Positions 26,137-40,400 of a stretch of 64,000 nt of DNA are shown in pieces. Below the pieces are notes generated by a model. That model saw nothing but the letters and a program-made list of their open reading frames with translations. It was not told the origin of the DNA and did not search any database. The DNA comes from an uncultured Lysobacteraceae bacterium (GTDB lineage Bacteria > Pseudomonadota > Gammaproteobacteria > Xanthomonadales > Xanthomonadaceae). Position 1 is the first letter of the stretch. Each line of letters opens with the position of its first letter. The stretch covers positions 1 to 64,000 of the forward strand of contig CAMLLG010000004.1 in NCBI GenBank assembly GCA_946480825.1. Reading direction: 5' to 3'. Position numbers and translations under genes: made by a program.

Positions 26137-28221
26137 TTATTCGAAGTCGTAATTCATTTCCGGACCGGCCGTGGCCAGGAAATGGCCTTCGACGTAGTCG
26201 ACGCCGGCGGAGAACAGGATCGACATGCTGGCCGCATCCTGCACGAATTCGGCGATGGTGAGGATGTCGAGGTCGCGGGACTTCTTTGCGATGTCGCGCA
26301 CGCGCTGCTGGCTTTCGGCGTTCTTCGGCAGGTCCTCGATGAAGCTGCGGTCGATCTTCAGCAACTGCGGCTGCACGTGGGTGAGCAGTTGGAAGGAATC
26401 GAGGCCGGCGCCGAACTGTTCCAGGCCGAGGCGGCAGCCGTACTGGTTGATGGTGGCGGCGAACTGCTGCACCGCGTGCAGGTGGGTGAAGACCTTCGCT
26501 TCCTGCAGTTGCAGGGCGAGGTATTCGCCGGACGCGCCGCGCATCGCCAGTTGCTCGCCGACGAACGCGGCCAGCGCTTCGCTCTGCAGCGATGCCTGCG
26601 AGACCTTGACCAGCAACGTCACCGGTTTGCCGGCGTGTTCGCGCTGCCCGATCAGTTCGATCGCGCGCTCGACCACGTAACGGTCGATCGCTTCCAGCAT
26701 GCCGTGGTCTTCGGCGATCTGCAGGAAGGTGGAGGGCGAGATCAGATCGCCGTCGCCGCCGTCGAGGCGCAGGAAAGTGTCGTAGACCGGATGGTTGTCG
26801 CCCTGCAGATTGATGACCGGCTGGAAATGCAGGACGAAACGCTTCTGATCGAGCGCTTCGCGCAGGCGCTCGACCCAGGCCTGGATGCGCTCGGCCTCGG
26901 CGCGGTCCATGGCGTTGGGGTCGAACAGTTCCAGACGGTTGCCGCCGACGCCGGCCGCGGACTGCACGCCGGCCGCGGCCTTGGCGAGGATCTGGCTGAC
27001 GCTGGCGTTCTTCTGGCTGATCTGCACGCCGCCGATGCTGGCGGTGATGACGCTGGATCGCTGGCCGATGGCGAACACTTCGGCGGCGAAGGTGTTGCAG
27101 ATGCGGGTGGCGAGGGTGGCGGTAGCGGCGTGGTCGCTGCCGCGCACCAGCACCGCGAGGCTGTTCTCGGAGAAGCGCGCGGCGATGGCGTCGCCACCCA
27201 GTTCGCTGCGCAGGCGCTCGGCGATGGCGGCCATGATGGTGTCCGCCGAGTCCAGACCGATTTCGTGCAGCAGGCGCTGGTAGTGGTCCGGTTCGATCAG
27301 CAGCAGACCGTGCTGGGTGCCGTTCTGCGCGGCGTCGGAGACGGCGTCTTCCAGCGCGATCAGGAAGGTCGGGCGGTTGAGCAGGCCGGTGACCTGGTCG
27401 CGCTGGCGCAGTTCTTCGACCTTGCGCGCCAGTTCCGGGTCCACCGCGGGTTCCTGGCGGCGGAAGATCACCTGCTGGCAGGCCTCGCCTTCGTACTGGG
27501 CCAGCGTGAATTCCATCACCGCCGGGAAGGCGTTGCCGTCGAGATCGCGGGCCTCCAGCTCGTAGCGCGGCGGCGGGGTCTCGCCCTTGCTCATGTTCTT
27601 CAGCAGTTGCTTGAAGCCTTCGACGTGCCGCGGCGCGACCAGATCCAGCAGCGACATGCCCTCGATGTCCTCGAAGGATTCGTAGCCGAACATGTCGAGG
27701 TAGGCGGCGTTGGCGCGGATGTGCATGCCTTCGTGCACGTAGGCGATGGGCTCGCGCGAGGATTCGATCAGCGCGTCGCAGCGGCGCTCGGTCTCGCGCA
27801 CCTGCGCTTCGAGCCGGCGCTGGGCGCGGCGGGCCTCCAGGTCGGCCCATTCGCGGCGCACGGTGGCCAGCAATTGCGGCGGCTTGTGGCGCAAGGCCAG
27901 CGCGCGGACGCTGCCGCCCAGCAGATCGGCGAAGGTTTCGGTGTCCACGTCCTCGACCACCGCGATCAGCGGAATGTCCTTGCCGCTGGTCGAGACCCGT
28001 TGCTGCACGTCGGCGAACGGGAGACTGCGGCTGGCGTGCGCGGCCAGGACCAGGTCGACCGGTTGCCCGACCACCATCGTGGTCAGTTCGTCGCCGGTGG
28101 TCGGGCGCAGCGGACGGACCGCGATGCCCGCGTTGCGCAGCCCGCTGACGATGCCCTCGGCCTCTTCGACGCTGTCATCCACCAGCATCAGACGCAGCGC
28201 GGGGTCCTGGCGTTTCGACAT
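26137..28221 (-). CDS. fimX: FimX-like REC-PAS-GGDEF-EAL protein (degenerate c-di-GMP receptor)
   Basis: This 694-residue protein has the size and order of FimX, a polar c-di-GMP receptor controlling type IV pili and twitching. An N-terminal receiver-like region (1-125) lacks a clear phospho-acceptor Asp context. A PAS domain covers ~145-265 ('AYVHEGMHIRANAAYLDMFGY'). The GGDEF-like domain (~275-430) has 'ARFSENSLAVL' where active cyclases have GGDEF. The EAL-like domain (~445-690) has 'VYDTFLRL' in place of E-A-L and 'LEQFGAGLDSF' in place of the DDFGTG loop. Both catalytic sites therefore appear dead, as in FimX. GGAGAG precedes the ATG. No pilus genes are in the window. Confidence 0.85.
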   Translation of the reverse strand: MSKRQDPALRLMLVDDSVEEAEGIVSGLRNAGIAVRPLRPTTGDELTTMVVGQPVDLVLAAHASRSLPFADVQQRVSTSGKDIPLIAVVEDVDTETFADLLGGSVRALALRHKPPQLLATVRREWADLEARRAQRRLEAQVRETERRCDALIESSREPIAYVHEGMHIRANAAYLDMFGYESFEDIEGMSLLDLVAPRHVEGFKQLLKNMSKGETPPPRYELEARDLDGNAFPAVMEFTLAQYEGEACQQVIFRRQEPAVDPELARKVEELRQRDQVTGLLNRPTFLIALEDAVSDAAQNGTQHGLLLIEPDHYQRLLHEIGLDSADTIMAAIAERLRSELGGDAIAARFSENSLAVLVRGSDHAATATLATRICNTFAAEVFAIGQRSSVITASIGGVQISQKNASVSQILAKAAAGVQSAAGVGGNRLELFDPNAMDRAEAERIQAWVERLREALDQKRFVLHFQPVINLQGDNHPVYDTFLRLDGGDGDLISPSTFLQIAEDHGMLEAIDRYVVERAIELIGQREHAGKPVTLLVKVSQASLQSEALAAFVGEQLAMRGASGEYLALQLQEAKVFTHLHAVQQFAATINQYGCRLGLEQFGAGLDSFQLLTHVQPQLLKIDRSFIEDLPKNAESQQRVRDIAKKSRDLDILTIAEFVQDAASMSILFSAGVDYVEGHFLATAGPEMNYDFE

Positions 28222-28468
28222 GCGGGGCTCTCCGAGGGGATGGGGACACTCTATATGTTACGTGTTGCGGCTGCTGCGATCCGCGGCACGTGCCGGCACG
28301 GGCCGCAGCGCATCGCCGTCCCGGCGCGCACCGGAGTGTGACCGGCGACCGGTCGTCGCACGAATTCCGCGAATCGTCACTAAACCATTCCGCCCTGCCG
28401 CGGACAAGACACCGGATACGCCGGGCAGTCGTGCCCGCATGGCAGCGAACGAAAGGGAGTGCTGGGGA

Positions 28469-31400
28469 ATGGTCGCGATTTTCACGGGGAACGGGTTCGG
28501 TCTGTTCGATTCGCCGCTGGGCACCGGGGCGACCCGCCTCGGCCAGGGCAGGGACAGCTTCAGCATCAATGCCGCGACCGGCAATCTGGTGCTGCAATCC
28601 TTCGATGAGAGCCTGCTGGTCCGTGGCCTCGGCGCCGCGTCCCTGCGCACCTACAACAGCCGCGGCCAGGTCGCCGACGTCGGCCAGGACGGCTGGATCA
28701 CCGGTTACGAACGCCGCGTCCAGTTCGCCGGCACCCCCGGCGGCGCGGGCACCACCGCCACCCTCGTGCTCGGCGACGGCCAGCGCCGGGTCTTCACGCT
28801 CACCAGCGGCACCACCTACACCACTACCGACGGCGAAGGCGCCCACGACACCCTGACCTGGGACGGCGCCACATCGACCTGGCGTTACGTCGAAGGCAGC
28901 TCCCGGCGCGAGGAGACCTTCGCCAGCCATGCCGATGCCAGCCAGCTCGGCCGCCTGATCCGGATCCGCGACCTGCGCAGCGACGGCGTCACCCCGGCCC
29001 AGTTCGATGTGCTGTACGACGCCCAGGGGCGGGTGTCGGAAGTCCGCTCGATCGACGGTTCCGGCGCATCCGCCGACGCCATCGTCTACGCCTACGTCGG
29101 CACCACCCAGCAACTCGCCTCGGTCAGCACCCGCGAAGGCGGCGTGCTCAAGGCCCAGGTCAGCTACGGCTACGACGCCTACGGCCGCCTGTCCTGGGTG
29201 CAGACCGACCTGACGCCCGGCAACGCCGCCGACAACACCTGGGACGCGGGCAACGCCGCCGCCAACGACGGCCGTCTGTTCCGCACCAGCTACGAATACG
29301 CGACCGCCAGCGCCAGCGATCTGCGCATCGCGCGGGTCACCGGCAGCGATGGCGCCACCGTCGCCTACACCTACGAAGCCGACGGCGCCGGTGGCTTCCG
29401 GGTCAAGACCGTCACCCAGGGCAGCGCCACCGACGGTTCCGCGCGCACCCTGACCTTCACCTACGGCAGCGGCACGACCGACGTCAGCGATGCCGCCGGG
29501 CGCACCTGGACCTATCAGTACGACGCCGACAAGCGGCTGACCGCGGTGCTGGAACCGGCGGTCGGCGGTATGCGCGCGAAGACCGCCTACGCGTACGACG
29601 CCGCCGGCAATCTCGTCCGCATCACCGGCAATGCGATGACCGGCACCACCGCCGGCGCGGCGCAGCTCGACGTGGTGTTCCGCTACGACGCCAACGGCAA
29701 CCGCACCCTGCAGCGCGATCTGCTCGGCAACACCATCGCCTGGACCTATGGCGCGTCGAACCAGGTGCTGTCGGAAACCCGCTATACCGTCGCCGATGTC
29801 GATGGGCTCGATCCCACCCATGCCGGCACCACCAATCTGCCGTCGGGCGCGCTGACCACGCAGTACGTCTACGACGCCCGCGATCGCGTGCGCTTCGTGG
29901 TCGACGCCACCGGTGGCGTGCGCGAGTTGACCTACGCGACCAGCGGCAACGGCATCGGTGCGCTGGCTTCGGAACGGCGTTATTTCGGCGCGGCCTACAG
30001 CGGCGCCTTCACCGAGGCGGCACTGTCGACCTGGGCCGCCGACGCCGCCGCGATGCGCCACGCCAACAGCGCGCTCACCACCTACGCCTACGACGCCAAG
30101 GGCCGTCTGCAGCAGACCGTGGAATACGCCACCGTCGGCGCCGATGCCGCCGGCAACGGCGTTTTGGACGCCGGTGCCTCGATCACCCGCTACACCCACG
30201 ATGCCCAGGGCCAACTGCTGCAGAAGGTGGTCTCGCGCGGTGCCGGTCGCACCGACAGCTCGACCCTCGCCGGCAGCGAAGTGACCGAGTATGTCTACGA
30301 TGGCATGGGCCGCCTGCTCAGCGTGCTCGGTCGCGACAGCGCCAGCGCCGCGGGCGACGATGCGCTCACCCTGCTCAGCACCTATGCCTACGTCGATTCG
30401 GCCAACCAGATCCGGGTCACGCTCGACACCGGGCTGATCCGCACCGAGGCCCGCAACCGCGCCGGCGATGTGTTGTCGATCAGCGAGGCCGGCACCGTCA
30501 ACGGCGCCACGGTCACCCGCACCACCCGCCACTGGTACGACAACACCGGGCGCCTGGTCGCCAGCCAGGACGCCGCCGGCGGGCGGAGTTACGCGTTCTA
30601 CGATGCGGCCGGACGCCTCAGCGCCGCGGTCGACGCCACCGGTGCGGTGCTGCACACGGTCTACGACGCGATGGGGCGCGTCGCCAGCGTCACCCAGCGC
30701 GCCACCCGCGCCAACACCACGACGTGGATGTCGGGCGATACGGTCGTCGTGCGCGAACTGGTGTTCGCCGCGACCGCGCCGACCCTCACCGCCGGTCAGG
30801 CGTGGATCGCCACCAGCGCCGCCAGCGATCGCGTCACCGCGCGCACCTACGACAGCGCGGGCCGGCTGGCCACGGTGACCGATGCCTCGGGTCTGGTCGT
30901 CACCCATACCTACGATGCCGCCTCGCGCCTGATCCGGCAGGTGTCGAACGACCCCGCCGATGCCAGCGCAAACGGTACCCGCACCACGCGCATGTTCTAC
31001 GACGATGCCGATCGCCTGGTCGCCACGCTCGACGCCGAGGGCTATCTGGCCGAGCGGATCTACGACGCGGGTGGGCGCCTCGTCCGCACCGTCCGCTACG
31101 CCACGCTCACCAACAGCGCGTACTGGGCCGCCGGCACGCTGGCGCAACTGCGTCCTGCCGCTCATGCCAACGACCAGACGACCCGCCAGTTCCACGACGC
31201 GCGCGGACGCGTGATCGGCGAGTTGGACGCCGAGGGCCATCTCACCGAATTCCTCTACGACGAAGCCGCCAACCAGCGCGCGGTGAAGGCCCATGCGAAG
31301 CGGCTGACCGGCCTCACCGGCAGCGAAACGCTGGCCGCGCTGCGCACCGCCGCGGCCACCGGCGCGCCGGCCGAGTCCTTCCGCCTCACCCGCAACAGCT

Positions 31401-34400
31401 ACAACGGCCTCGGCCAGCTGATCACCTCGCTCAGCCATGAAGGTACCGTCACCCGCTACACCTACGACGATGCCGGACGCCTGGTGCGCACCGAATCCGC
31501 GCAGGGCACCAGCGAGGTGCGCGAAGGCCGCCAGCGTTACGACGTCTTCGGCAATCTCATCGGCGAACTGAGCGGCGAGGGCGCGGTGCAGGTGCTCGCG
31601 GGCATGACCGAAGCCCAGCTCGACAGTGTGTACGCGCAATACGGCGTGCGTCACGTCTACGACCTGCTCGGCCGCCGCATCGAGAGTATCGATCCGCTCG
31701 GCAACAGGACCTGGTATTTCTACGACGCCGCCGGTCGCCAGACCTTCATCGTTCGCGGCGTCGAAGACGATGCCGGCCTGCGCAACGCCCGCGGCGACGT
31801 GTCCGAAATCCGTTACAACGCCTTCGGTGAGGCCAGCGAAACCCTCGCCTACACCGGTCGCATCACGATCGCGGTGCCGGGCGACCGCGCCAGCGTGCAG
31901 AGCGCGCTCGGCGCGCTCGCCTATGTTCCCGCGCAGGACAGCCGCAACCAGTACGCCTACGACCGCAACGGCCGGCTGCTGCAGCACACCGATGCCGAGA
32001 ACCATGTCGCGACCTACGCCTACAACCGCTTCGGCGACCTGACCAGCGTCGGCAAGACCCTCAACGGCGCCGCCAGCACCACGGCCTACGCCTACGACCG
32101 CCGCGGCATGCGCGTGTCGCAGACCGAGACCGCCGGCAGCCTCACCCGCACCGTGACCAGCACCTATGATGCCTTCGGCCGGATCACGCGCCAGGTGGAC
32201 GCGCGCGGCACGATCCACGACGCCGCCTACGACCGCATCGGCCGCCTGATCGCGTCCACGGTGCGCGCGGTCAGCGGGCAGGACCTCGTCGAGCAGCTGA
32301 CCTACGACGCCTTCGATCGCGTGCTCACCCGCCGCGACGCCAGCAATCGCACCACCACGTACCAGTACAGCGACACGGCGCGCAGCGTCACCGTGACCTC
32401 GCCGGAAGGCGTGAGCGTCACCACGGTCCAGAACCGCTTCGGCCAGACCGTGGAAGTGCGCCAGCCGCAGCCCGGCGGCGGCACCGCGGTCACCACCTCG
32501 GTCTACGACCGCAACGGCAACCTCGTCCAGCAGACCGATCCGCTCGGCAACATCGCGCAGAACGCGTACGACGTGCGCGGCCTGCTCGCCACCAGCACCG
32601 ACGCCACCGGCCGCCAGGTCGCCTTCACCTACGACGCCGCGGGCCGCATCCTCACCCGCATCGAGGATCCGGGCGCGGGCAAGCTCAATCTGACGACGCG
32701 CTACGTCTTCGATGGTCAGGGCCGCACCGTGCGCGTGACCGATCCGTCGGGCCGCGTCGTCGCGATGACCTACGACCGCAAGGGCAATCTCACCCAGACC
32801 GCGGTCGACCCTGCCGGGCTGAATCTGCGCACCACCTATACCTGGGACCGCGATGGCCGCCAGTTGTCCGTGATCGAAGGCGCCGGCACCGCCGCCGCGC
32901 GCCAGACCACCTATGTCTACGACGGCCTCGGCCGCCGCACCAGCGAAACCGTGGGTACCGGCGGCGCTGCGGTCACCACGAACTACGCCTACGACCTCAA
33001 CGACAACGTCGTGCGCAGGACCGGCGCCGGCGGCACCGTGCAATACGCCTACGACGCCGCCGATCGCCTGCGTTTCAGCGTCGACGGCGCCAACGGTCTG
33101 ACCGAAATCCGCTACGACGGCGCCGGTCGCGTCACCGCGCAGCGCGCGTACGCCAAGACCGTGAATCTGTCGTCCTTGTCCGGCGCGATTCCGACCGAAG
33201 CGCAGCTCACGGGTTTCGTGACCAGCCAGGCGCTGCGCGACGACGCGCAGGATCAGCTGCAGTCGATGGTCTACGACGGCGACGGCCGCCTGCGTCTGAG
33301 CATCGACGGCACCGGCGGCGTGATCGAGAGCGTGTACGACAGCGCCGGTCGCCGCATCGCCGAGAAGCGTTATGCGCAGGCGTTGCCGCTGACCGCCGCG
33401 CTGCGCGATTCGATCGCCGCCGGAACCGCCACCGTCGCTTCGCTGCTGGCCTCCACGCCGGCGAGCGCCAACGACAGCGTCTTCCGTTATTTCTACGACG
33501 CCGCCGATCGGCTGGTGTACACCGTCGACGGCAACGGCGGCATGACCCGCGTGTGGTACGACGCCGCCGGCCGCGCCGTAACCACTCGCCTGTTCGCCAA
33601 GCCGGCGAACGTCGCGACCCTGACCACCGCCACGCTCGCCAGTCTCGATGCCCAGCTCGACTGGGCCGCGGGCTTCGAAGGCGAGTCGAGCATCTACGAC
33701 GGCGCCGGTCGTCTGCGCTTCCAGCTCGGCGCCGACGGCACGCTGCGCGAAACCCGCTACGACGCCGCGGGCAATGTCGTCGCCAGCCTGCGCTACATGG
33801 CGTCGGCCACCTCGCTGCAGAACAGCCTCAACACGCCGCTGCACGCGGGCACCGCGCAAGTGTCGGATTTCGCCGCGTTCGTCGCCGCGAACGAAGCCGG
33901 TGCGGCCGCGCAGTACGGCGTGTACGACAGCGCCGGCCGCGAGCGTCTCGCCATCACCCGCACCACCGCGACCCAGGCCGCGGTGGTCGAGCGCCAGTAC
34001 GACCAGGCCGGCCGCATCGTCGGCGCCTACGCCTACACCGCTCTGCTCGCGGTGGATGCGACCCTGTCGACCGCGCTGTCGCAGGGCACCGCCACCGAGG
34101 CGTCGCTGTCGTCGTGGATGGCCGCGAACCGCGGCACCGCGCAGGTGCAGCGCATGGTTTACGACGCCGCCGGACGCGTCGCCTACACCATCGACGGCGC
34201 CGGCGCGGTCACCAGCACGCGCTACAACGCGCTCGGCGCAGTGGCGTCGGTACGTCGTCATGCGCAGACCGTCGCGCTGGGTCTTTCCGGCACCACGCTC
34301 GACACCGCGCAGGTCGCCGCGCAACTGGTCGAGACCGCGCAGGATCAGGTCGACTACAGCGTGTACGACGCCGCCGCGCGCCTGGTGTTCCGCGTGCGTG

Positions 34401-37400
34401 GCGATGCCTCGGTGCAGGAGGTCCGTTACGACGGCGCCGGCCGCGTGCGCAGCACGCTCGCCTATGCGGCGACCGCCAACGCCACGCTGATGTCGCAGCT
34501 CGCGGCCGGCACCGCCACCCAGGCCGGCTTCGCGAGCCATGTCTCCGCCAACGAAGCGGCCGCGCGCGTCGAAGGCCTGCATTACGATCAGGCCGGTCGC
34601 GTCCGCTATCAGGTCATGCGCAGCGGCGCCGGCCTCGGCCAGGTCACCGAAACCCAGTACGACGCCATCGGCCGGGTCATCGCGAAGACCCGCTACGGCG
34701 TCGATATCGCCTATGCGATCACTGCGACCACCGCGACCGTCGCCAGCGCGGTCTCGGGGGCGCTCAGCACCGATCCCGCGATCCGCGCGACCCAGAGCCG
34801 CACCCTCCGCTACTTCCACGACGCCGGCAATCGCGAACGCTTCGCGCTGGATGCGCTCGGCACGCTCAGCGAACAACGCTTCGACGCCATCGGTCGCGTG
34901 GTGCAGACGCTGGTCTACGCCAACCTGCCGTCGAACACCACCGACACCGCCGCGCTCGCCGCCTGGGCCGCGACCCAGCCGGCTTCGGCCTATCGCGTCA
35001 TCGCGATGAGTTACGACAGCGCCGGCCAGGTGACCGTCCGTACCGATGCGCTCGGCCAGACCGAGTCCTACCAGTACGACGCCGCCGGCAACATCACCCG
35101 CCATACCGACCGCACCGGTGCGGTGTGGAACTACGAATACGACCGTGCGGGTCGCCGCACCGCCGAAATCAGCCCCGCGGTCGCGGTGAGGACCGGGGGC
35201 ACCACGACCACGCGTTCGATCGTCGCGCGGATGGAATACGACGGCACCGGCAACATCCTGCGCCGGATCGAGAACGCCGACACCGCGCAGGCGCGCATCA
35301 CCCGCTACGAGTACGACAGCCGCGGCAACACCGTGCGCATCGTGCTGCCCGATGCGATCACCGGCGGCAATCCCGTCAGCGGCGCGTCCGACACCATCGA
35401 CATCGCCTACGACGCGCTCGGCAACGCGGTCTCGCAGAAGGATGCGCTCGGCAATCGCAGTTACCGCGTGTACGACACGCTGGGTCGCGTCGTCTACGAG
35501 ATCGACGAAGAACAGCACGTCACCTCGCGCACCTACAACGCCTTCGGCGAGGAAACCCGCGCGGTGCGTCACGCCAATGCGCTCGTCACTACCGGTGCGG
35601 CGTTCTCCGCCGCCGGCTGGACGCCCGGCAAGGCGATGACCCAGGCGCTGGTGCAGTCGGGCCTGACCGTGAACGCCGCGCAGGATCGCGGCGTCGACAG
35701 CAGCTACAACCTGCTCGGCCAGAAGGTGCAGGTGCAGCAGGATGCGGTCGCCTACATCAAGGCCAACGGCACGGCCGCGACCGGCCGGCCGACGATGCGC
35801 AGCCAGTTCAACGCCTACGGCGAGGTGGCGAAGACGTCGGTCCTGCTGGAAGGCACGCCCGACACCGCCGATGCGGTCTGGGCCGACACCTGGCGCTACT
35901 ACGACCGGTTGGGCCGCGAGACCGTCAGCGTCGACGCCGAGGGTTACGTCAATTCGCAGGTGTGGAACGCCTACGGCGAGGTCCAGAGCAAGATCGAGCA
36001 TGCGCGCAGATTGCCGGCGGCGACGATCGCCGCGCTCGGCACCGTGCTGCCGCCGGCGTTGCCGGCCGCGGGCGATGCCGTCACCGGCTACGACCGGCGC
36101 ATGGACTTCACCTACGATGCCCTGGGCCGCGTCGTCGCGCAGTCCACGCAACTGTTCGTCCAGGCCTCCGGCGGCACCGCGGGCCAGTGGTCGTCGGTGT
36201 CGACCCAGTTCGGCTACGACGGCGAGGGCCGGATCACGTCCGTGGTCGACGCGCAGGGCACCACGCTCACGCGCTACGACGCGCTGGGCCGGATGATTTC
36301 GGTGCAGCAGCCGTCGCGCGCGGTGCTGGTCGCGAACAGCGATACGCTGCTCGGCCAGTCCCAGAACAACACGCTGTCCACCGCGACGCTGTACGAACAG
36401 CGCTCGCCCTATACCGAAGTCGCTTACGACGCGTTCGGCAACGCGGTGCGCGTGGTCCGCTTCGCGAACGGCAAGATCGGCGCCGCGGCGGCGGTCGCCA
36501 GCGTCAACGATGCCATCAGCGAGACCGATTACGATCTGCGCGGCCGGGTCACGGCGGAGCGCGATCTCGCCGTCAACACCACGACTTACCGCAGCTACGA
36601 CGCGGGCGACCGTGTCGTCCAGGTCCGGACCACGCTGCGCGGCGGCGGCGCGATCGACGGCAGCGCCACCACGATCGAATCCGATCTGTTCGTCAATTAC
36701 ACCTACGACCGCGCCGGCCGCCAGCTGAGCGCTGCGACCCTGCGCGAACGTTACGAAGTCGCCGGCGGCGTGCGTACGCTCAAGGGCACCTCCACCGATC
36801 AGTCCGAGATCGTGCGCTACAACGCCTTCGGCGAAGTCGTCGCCAAGGACGATCGCATCGCCGATGCCTTCGTCGGCGGCAACTTCATCGCCTACGAATA
36901 CGACAAGGCCGGGCGCACGCTGCGCGACAACACCCAGGGCGGCGCCTGGCGCGATCTGGCCTACGATCTGGCCGGCCGTGCGCTGCGCGTCACCCGCAAG
37001 AGCTTCACCGTGAACGCGCAGGGCACGCAGGCCGTGGTCTCCGCGGTCACCGATCTGGCATACGACAAACTCGGCCGCGCGGTGCTGGAACGCCTGCCGT
37101 CGAACTCGGACGATCTCGCGCAGCGCCCGGAGGTGATCAGCGAATACGACCGCTGGGGCAACGTGACCCGCCGCGTCGACGCCCGTGGCTACGAGACGCT
37201 GTACCGCTACAACGGCTTCAACAAGGTCATCCAGGAGACCCGCCCCGAGGTCAAGATCGTCGCCGCCAACGGCACCGAGACGCGCGCCCGTCCGGTGTTG
37301 AACTGGTATTACGACGGCCTCGGCCGGCTCACCGAAACCCGCGACGCCAACGGCAACGTGCAGCGCGTGCTCTACGACAACGTCGGTCGCGCCGTCGAAA

Positions 37401-40400
37401 GCATCGACGCGCTCGGGAAGTCGACGAAGATCGCCTACGATCTGTTCGATCGCGAGCGCTATATCCAGAACCCGCTGGGTTACATCAGCTGGAAGGGCTA
37501 CGACCGCGCCGGGCGCGTGTCCGCGCATGGCGATTTCACCAACGGTCAGGGCACCCGGCAGAAGAACACGCTGGAGACCTACGGTCTGCAGGGCAGCGCC
37601 GACCGCTGGAGCGTCGCCAACGCGCTCGCCCAGACCTCGCGCTACGACTACGACAGCCGCAGTCTGCTGTTGGGCAGCCGCAGCGCGGCGGGCGTGGTCA
37701 AGACCTACGCCAACGATCTGCAGGGCCGCAGGACCCGCGAAAGCAACGGCGATGCGGATCGCTGGCGTTATCTGCTCTCGGTCGGCGACGTCAACGGCAC
37801 GATCACCGGTTACGGCACCGGGACCTGGTACTACGACGACTACGGCTACGGTTACGGCGGCGGTTACTACTACGTACCCGAGTACTACACCGGTCCGGCG
37901 ATCCGCAAGGACCGCGAAGGCGAGTACGTCTTCATCGACGAACAGACCTGGGACTACGACGTGTTCGGCCGGATGATCGATCACAACGATCTCGGCGGCG
38001 CGGACTACGACTACATCTATCACGCCGAAACCGGGCAGTTGCTCAAGACCACCCGCGCCACGTCCACCAGCATGTACGTGGAACTCAGCGACGGTTACTC
38101 GGGGCCCGATCCCAACGCGCCGCCGCCTGACGGCACCGACGGCAACGCGTCGCTCGCCACCCAGCTCGGCCTCACCGGCCTGGGCGCGAGCGACCGTGCG
38201 CAGTACTACTACGCCAGCGGCCTGGTGAAGGAAATCCGCGAAGGCAGCAACTGGACGCGCTACGCCTACGATGCGGCCGGCAACCGCACGATGGAAGAGA
38301 CCTATACCCGCGACGGCAAGGGCAATCTCGTCCATCTGCGCACCATCAGCACCTACGATTCCAACGGCCGGATCAGCATGGTGCGGCAGATCGACGTCGC
38401 CACCGGCTCGGAGATCATGACCACGCGTTACAGCTACGACGCCGCGGGCAACCGCCGTCGCGTGACGGTCGGCAACTCCGGCAGCGGTTCGACGTATCCG
38501 TGGAGTCTGTCCGGTTACGCCGGCACCGCGATCAGCAACAACTATACGTACATGGTGGCGCAGTTCGCGCCCGAGACCACGTTCACCATGTCGATGACCA
38601 TGGCCGACGGCAGCGCGTTGCCGTCGTGGCTGACCTTCAACCCGGCCACCGGTGCGCTGACCGGTACGCCGCCGGCCGGCGCCACCTTCACCCTGCGTCT
38701 GACCGCGCGCAGCATCGACGATCAGTTCACGGTCGTGCGCGACATCAACGTCAACATCCTTCCGAGCCGCCCGCCGGTCTTCAACTACCCGAGTTATTGG
38801 CCGTACCCGGCGTACCTGACGGTCGGGCAGTACTGGGAGTTCGACGTCAGCAGCGGCTTCAGCGATCCCGAAGGATCGGCGCTGACCTTCCACCTCGAGT
38901 CCTACGGCAGCCTGCCGGCCGGCATGTCCTTCAACAGCACCACCGGTCTGCTGTCCGGTGCGCCCACGCAGGCCGGCAATTACCAGTACGTGTACGTGTA
39001 CGCCAGGGATGTGCACGGTCTGCGGTCGTCCACCGAATCCATCCGTCTCGACATCGCTTCGGATTACGTGCCGCCGGACGACCCGCGCGATCCGCGCGAT
39101 CCGCTCGAACCCTACATGGCGCTGCAGAGTCCCGAGGAAACGAGTCTCTCCGGCAGCACCGCGCTGCGGACCGTCGACGACGGCGGCAGCACCAGCACCG
39201 ATCGCATCGCCGCCGAGCAGACCATGCTGTTGCTGCCCGAGGAGCCGATCGATGACGGCGGTGGCGGTGGTGGTGGTGGCGGCGGAGGTGGCGGTGGCGG
39301 TGGCGGCGGGACCTACGTCCCGACCACGCCGGGCGATGCCTATGTCTACGCCAGTTCCAGCTGGAAATCGTTCTGGTACGACTACGATGCGATGAACCGC
39401 GTCACCGTCGCCAACGCCAAACTCGTGAGCGGGCAGATCGTGCTCGGCAAGATCGACGGCGCGACCACGGACGTGAGCTATGCGCTCGATTACGACGATG
39501 CCGGTCGCGCGATCCGCCGTCGGATCCTCGAATCCGGGGTGACCAAGTACGAGAACACCACGTACAACGAACGCGGGCAGCGGACTTACGTCTACAAGCC
39601 GGCGGCGCTGGGCGTGAATCCGCAGATCGCGGAAATCCTGAGTTACGACGCCGCGGGTCGGCTGACTTCGCGCGTCGTCCCGCACGAGACCGGCACCGAA
39701 TTCGCGGGTCAGGTCAAGGAGCGCTACGTCTACACCTACGATGCCGACGGTCGCCAGCTCACCCAGCGGTTCGCCGAAGGCGTGCGTACGCGCAACGGCA
39801 CCTTCTTCACCGGCTACACCTACACCAACAACATCACCGATCGCAACGAGACCCGGAATTACTACGACCTCAGCCGCGACGCGCGGATGTACCAGAGCCA
39901 GTACCAGCGGTTCTCCAACACCAGCAAGGAAACCGACAGCATCGGTCCCTTCATCTGGTACTACAGCTATACCTACGATGCCCGCGAGGCCTATCTCGAA
40001 ACCAAGGTCACCGGCACCAGCAACAAGAGCGGGTTCACGCCGGCCACCACCTCCAGCGTGTACGACGGCTGGGGCCGCCGTGTCGCCGTGCAGGACGGCC
40101 AGGAGCGGTTGTTCGCCTACGACGCCACCGGCAATATCCTGCAGCGCATCGACAACGGCGCGACCAGCTTCAAGACCACGCGCTACGCGCTGGTGTCGGG
40201 CCAGCAGGTCGCGGCGAGCAACAGCGGCTATGTCGACGCCATCAGCAACCTCACCGCCTACCGCAACAGCGAAGCCGGCAGCAGCAATGTCACGGTGATG
40301 GCCGGCGACACGCTGCGCAGCATCGCCCAGCGTGTCTACGGCAACGACAGCCTCTGGTACGTGCTGGCGTCCGCCAACGCGCTCACCGGCGGCGAAACCC

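Noticed and set aside
28469..39060. A CRISPR array or tandem DNA satellite in the giant rhs gene
   Set aside because: The recurring 'tacgacgcc' units are coding RHS repeats with varied sequence and spacing; there are no uniform repeats with unique spacers.
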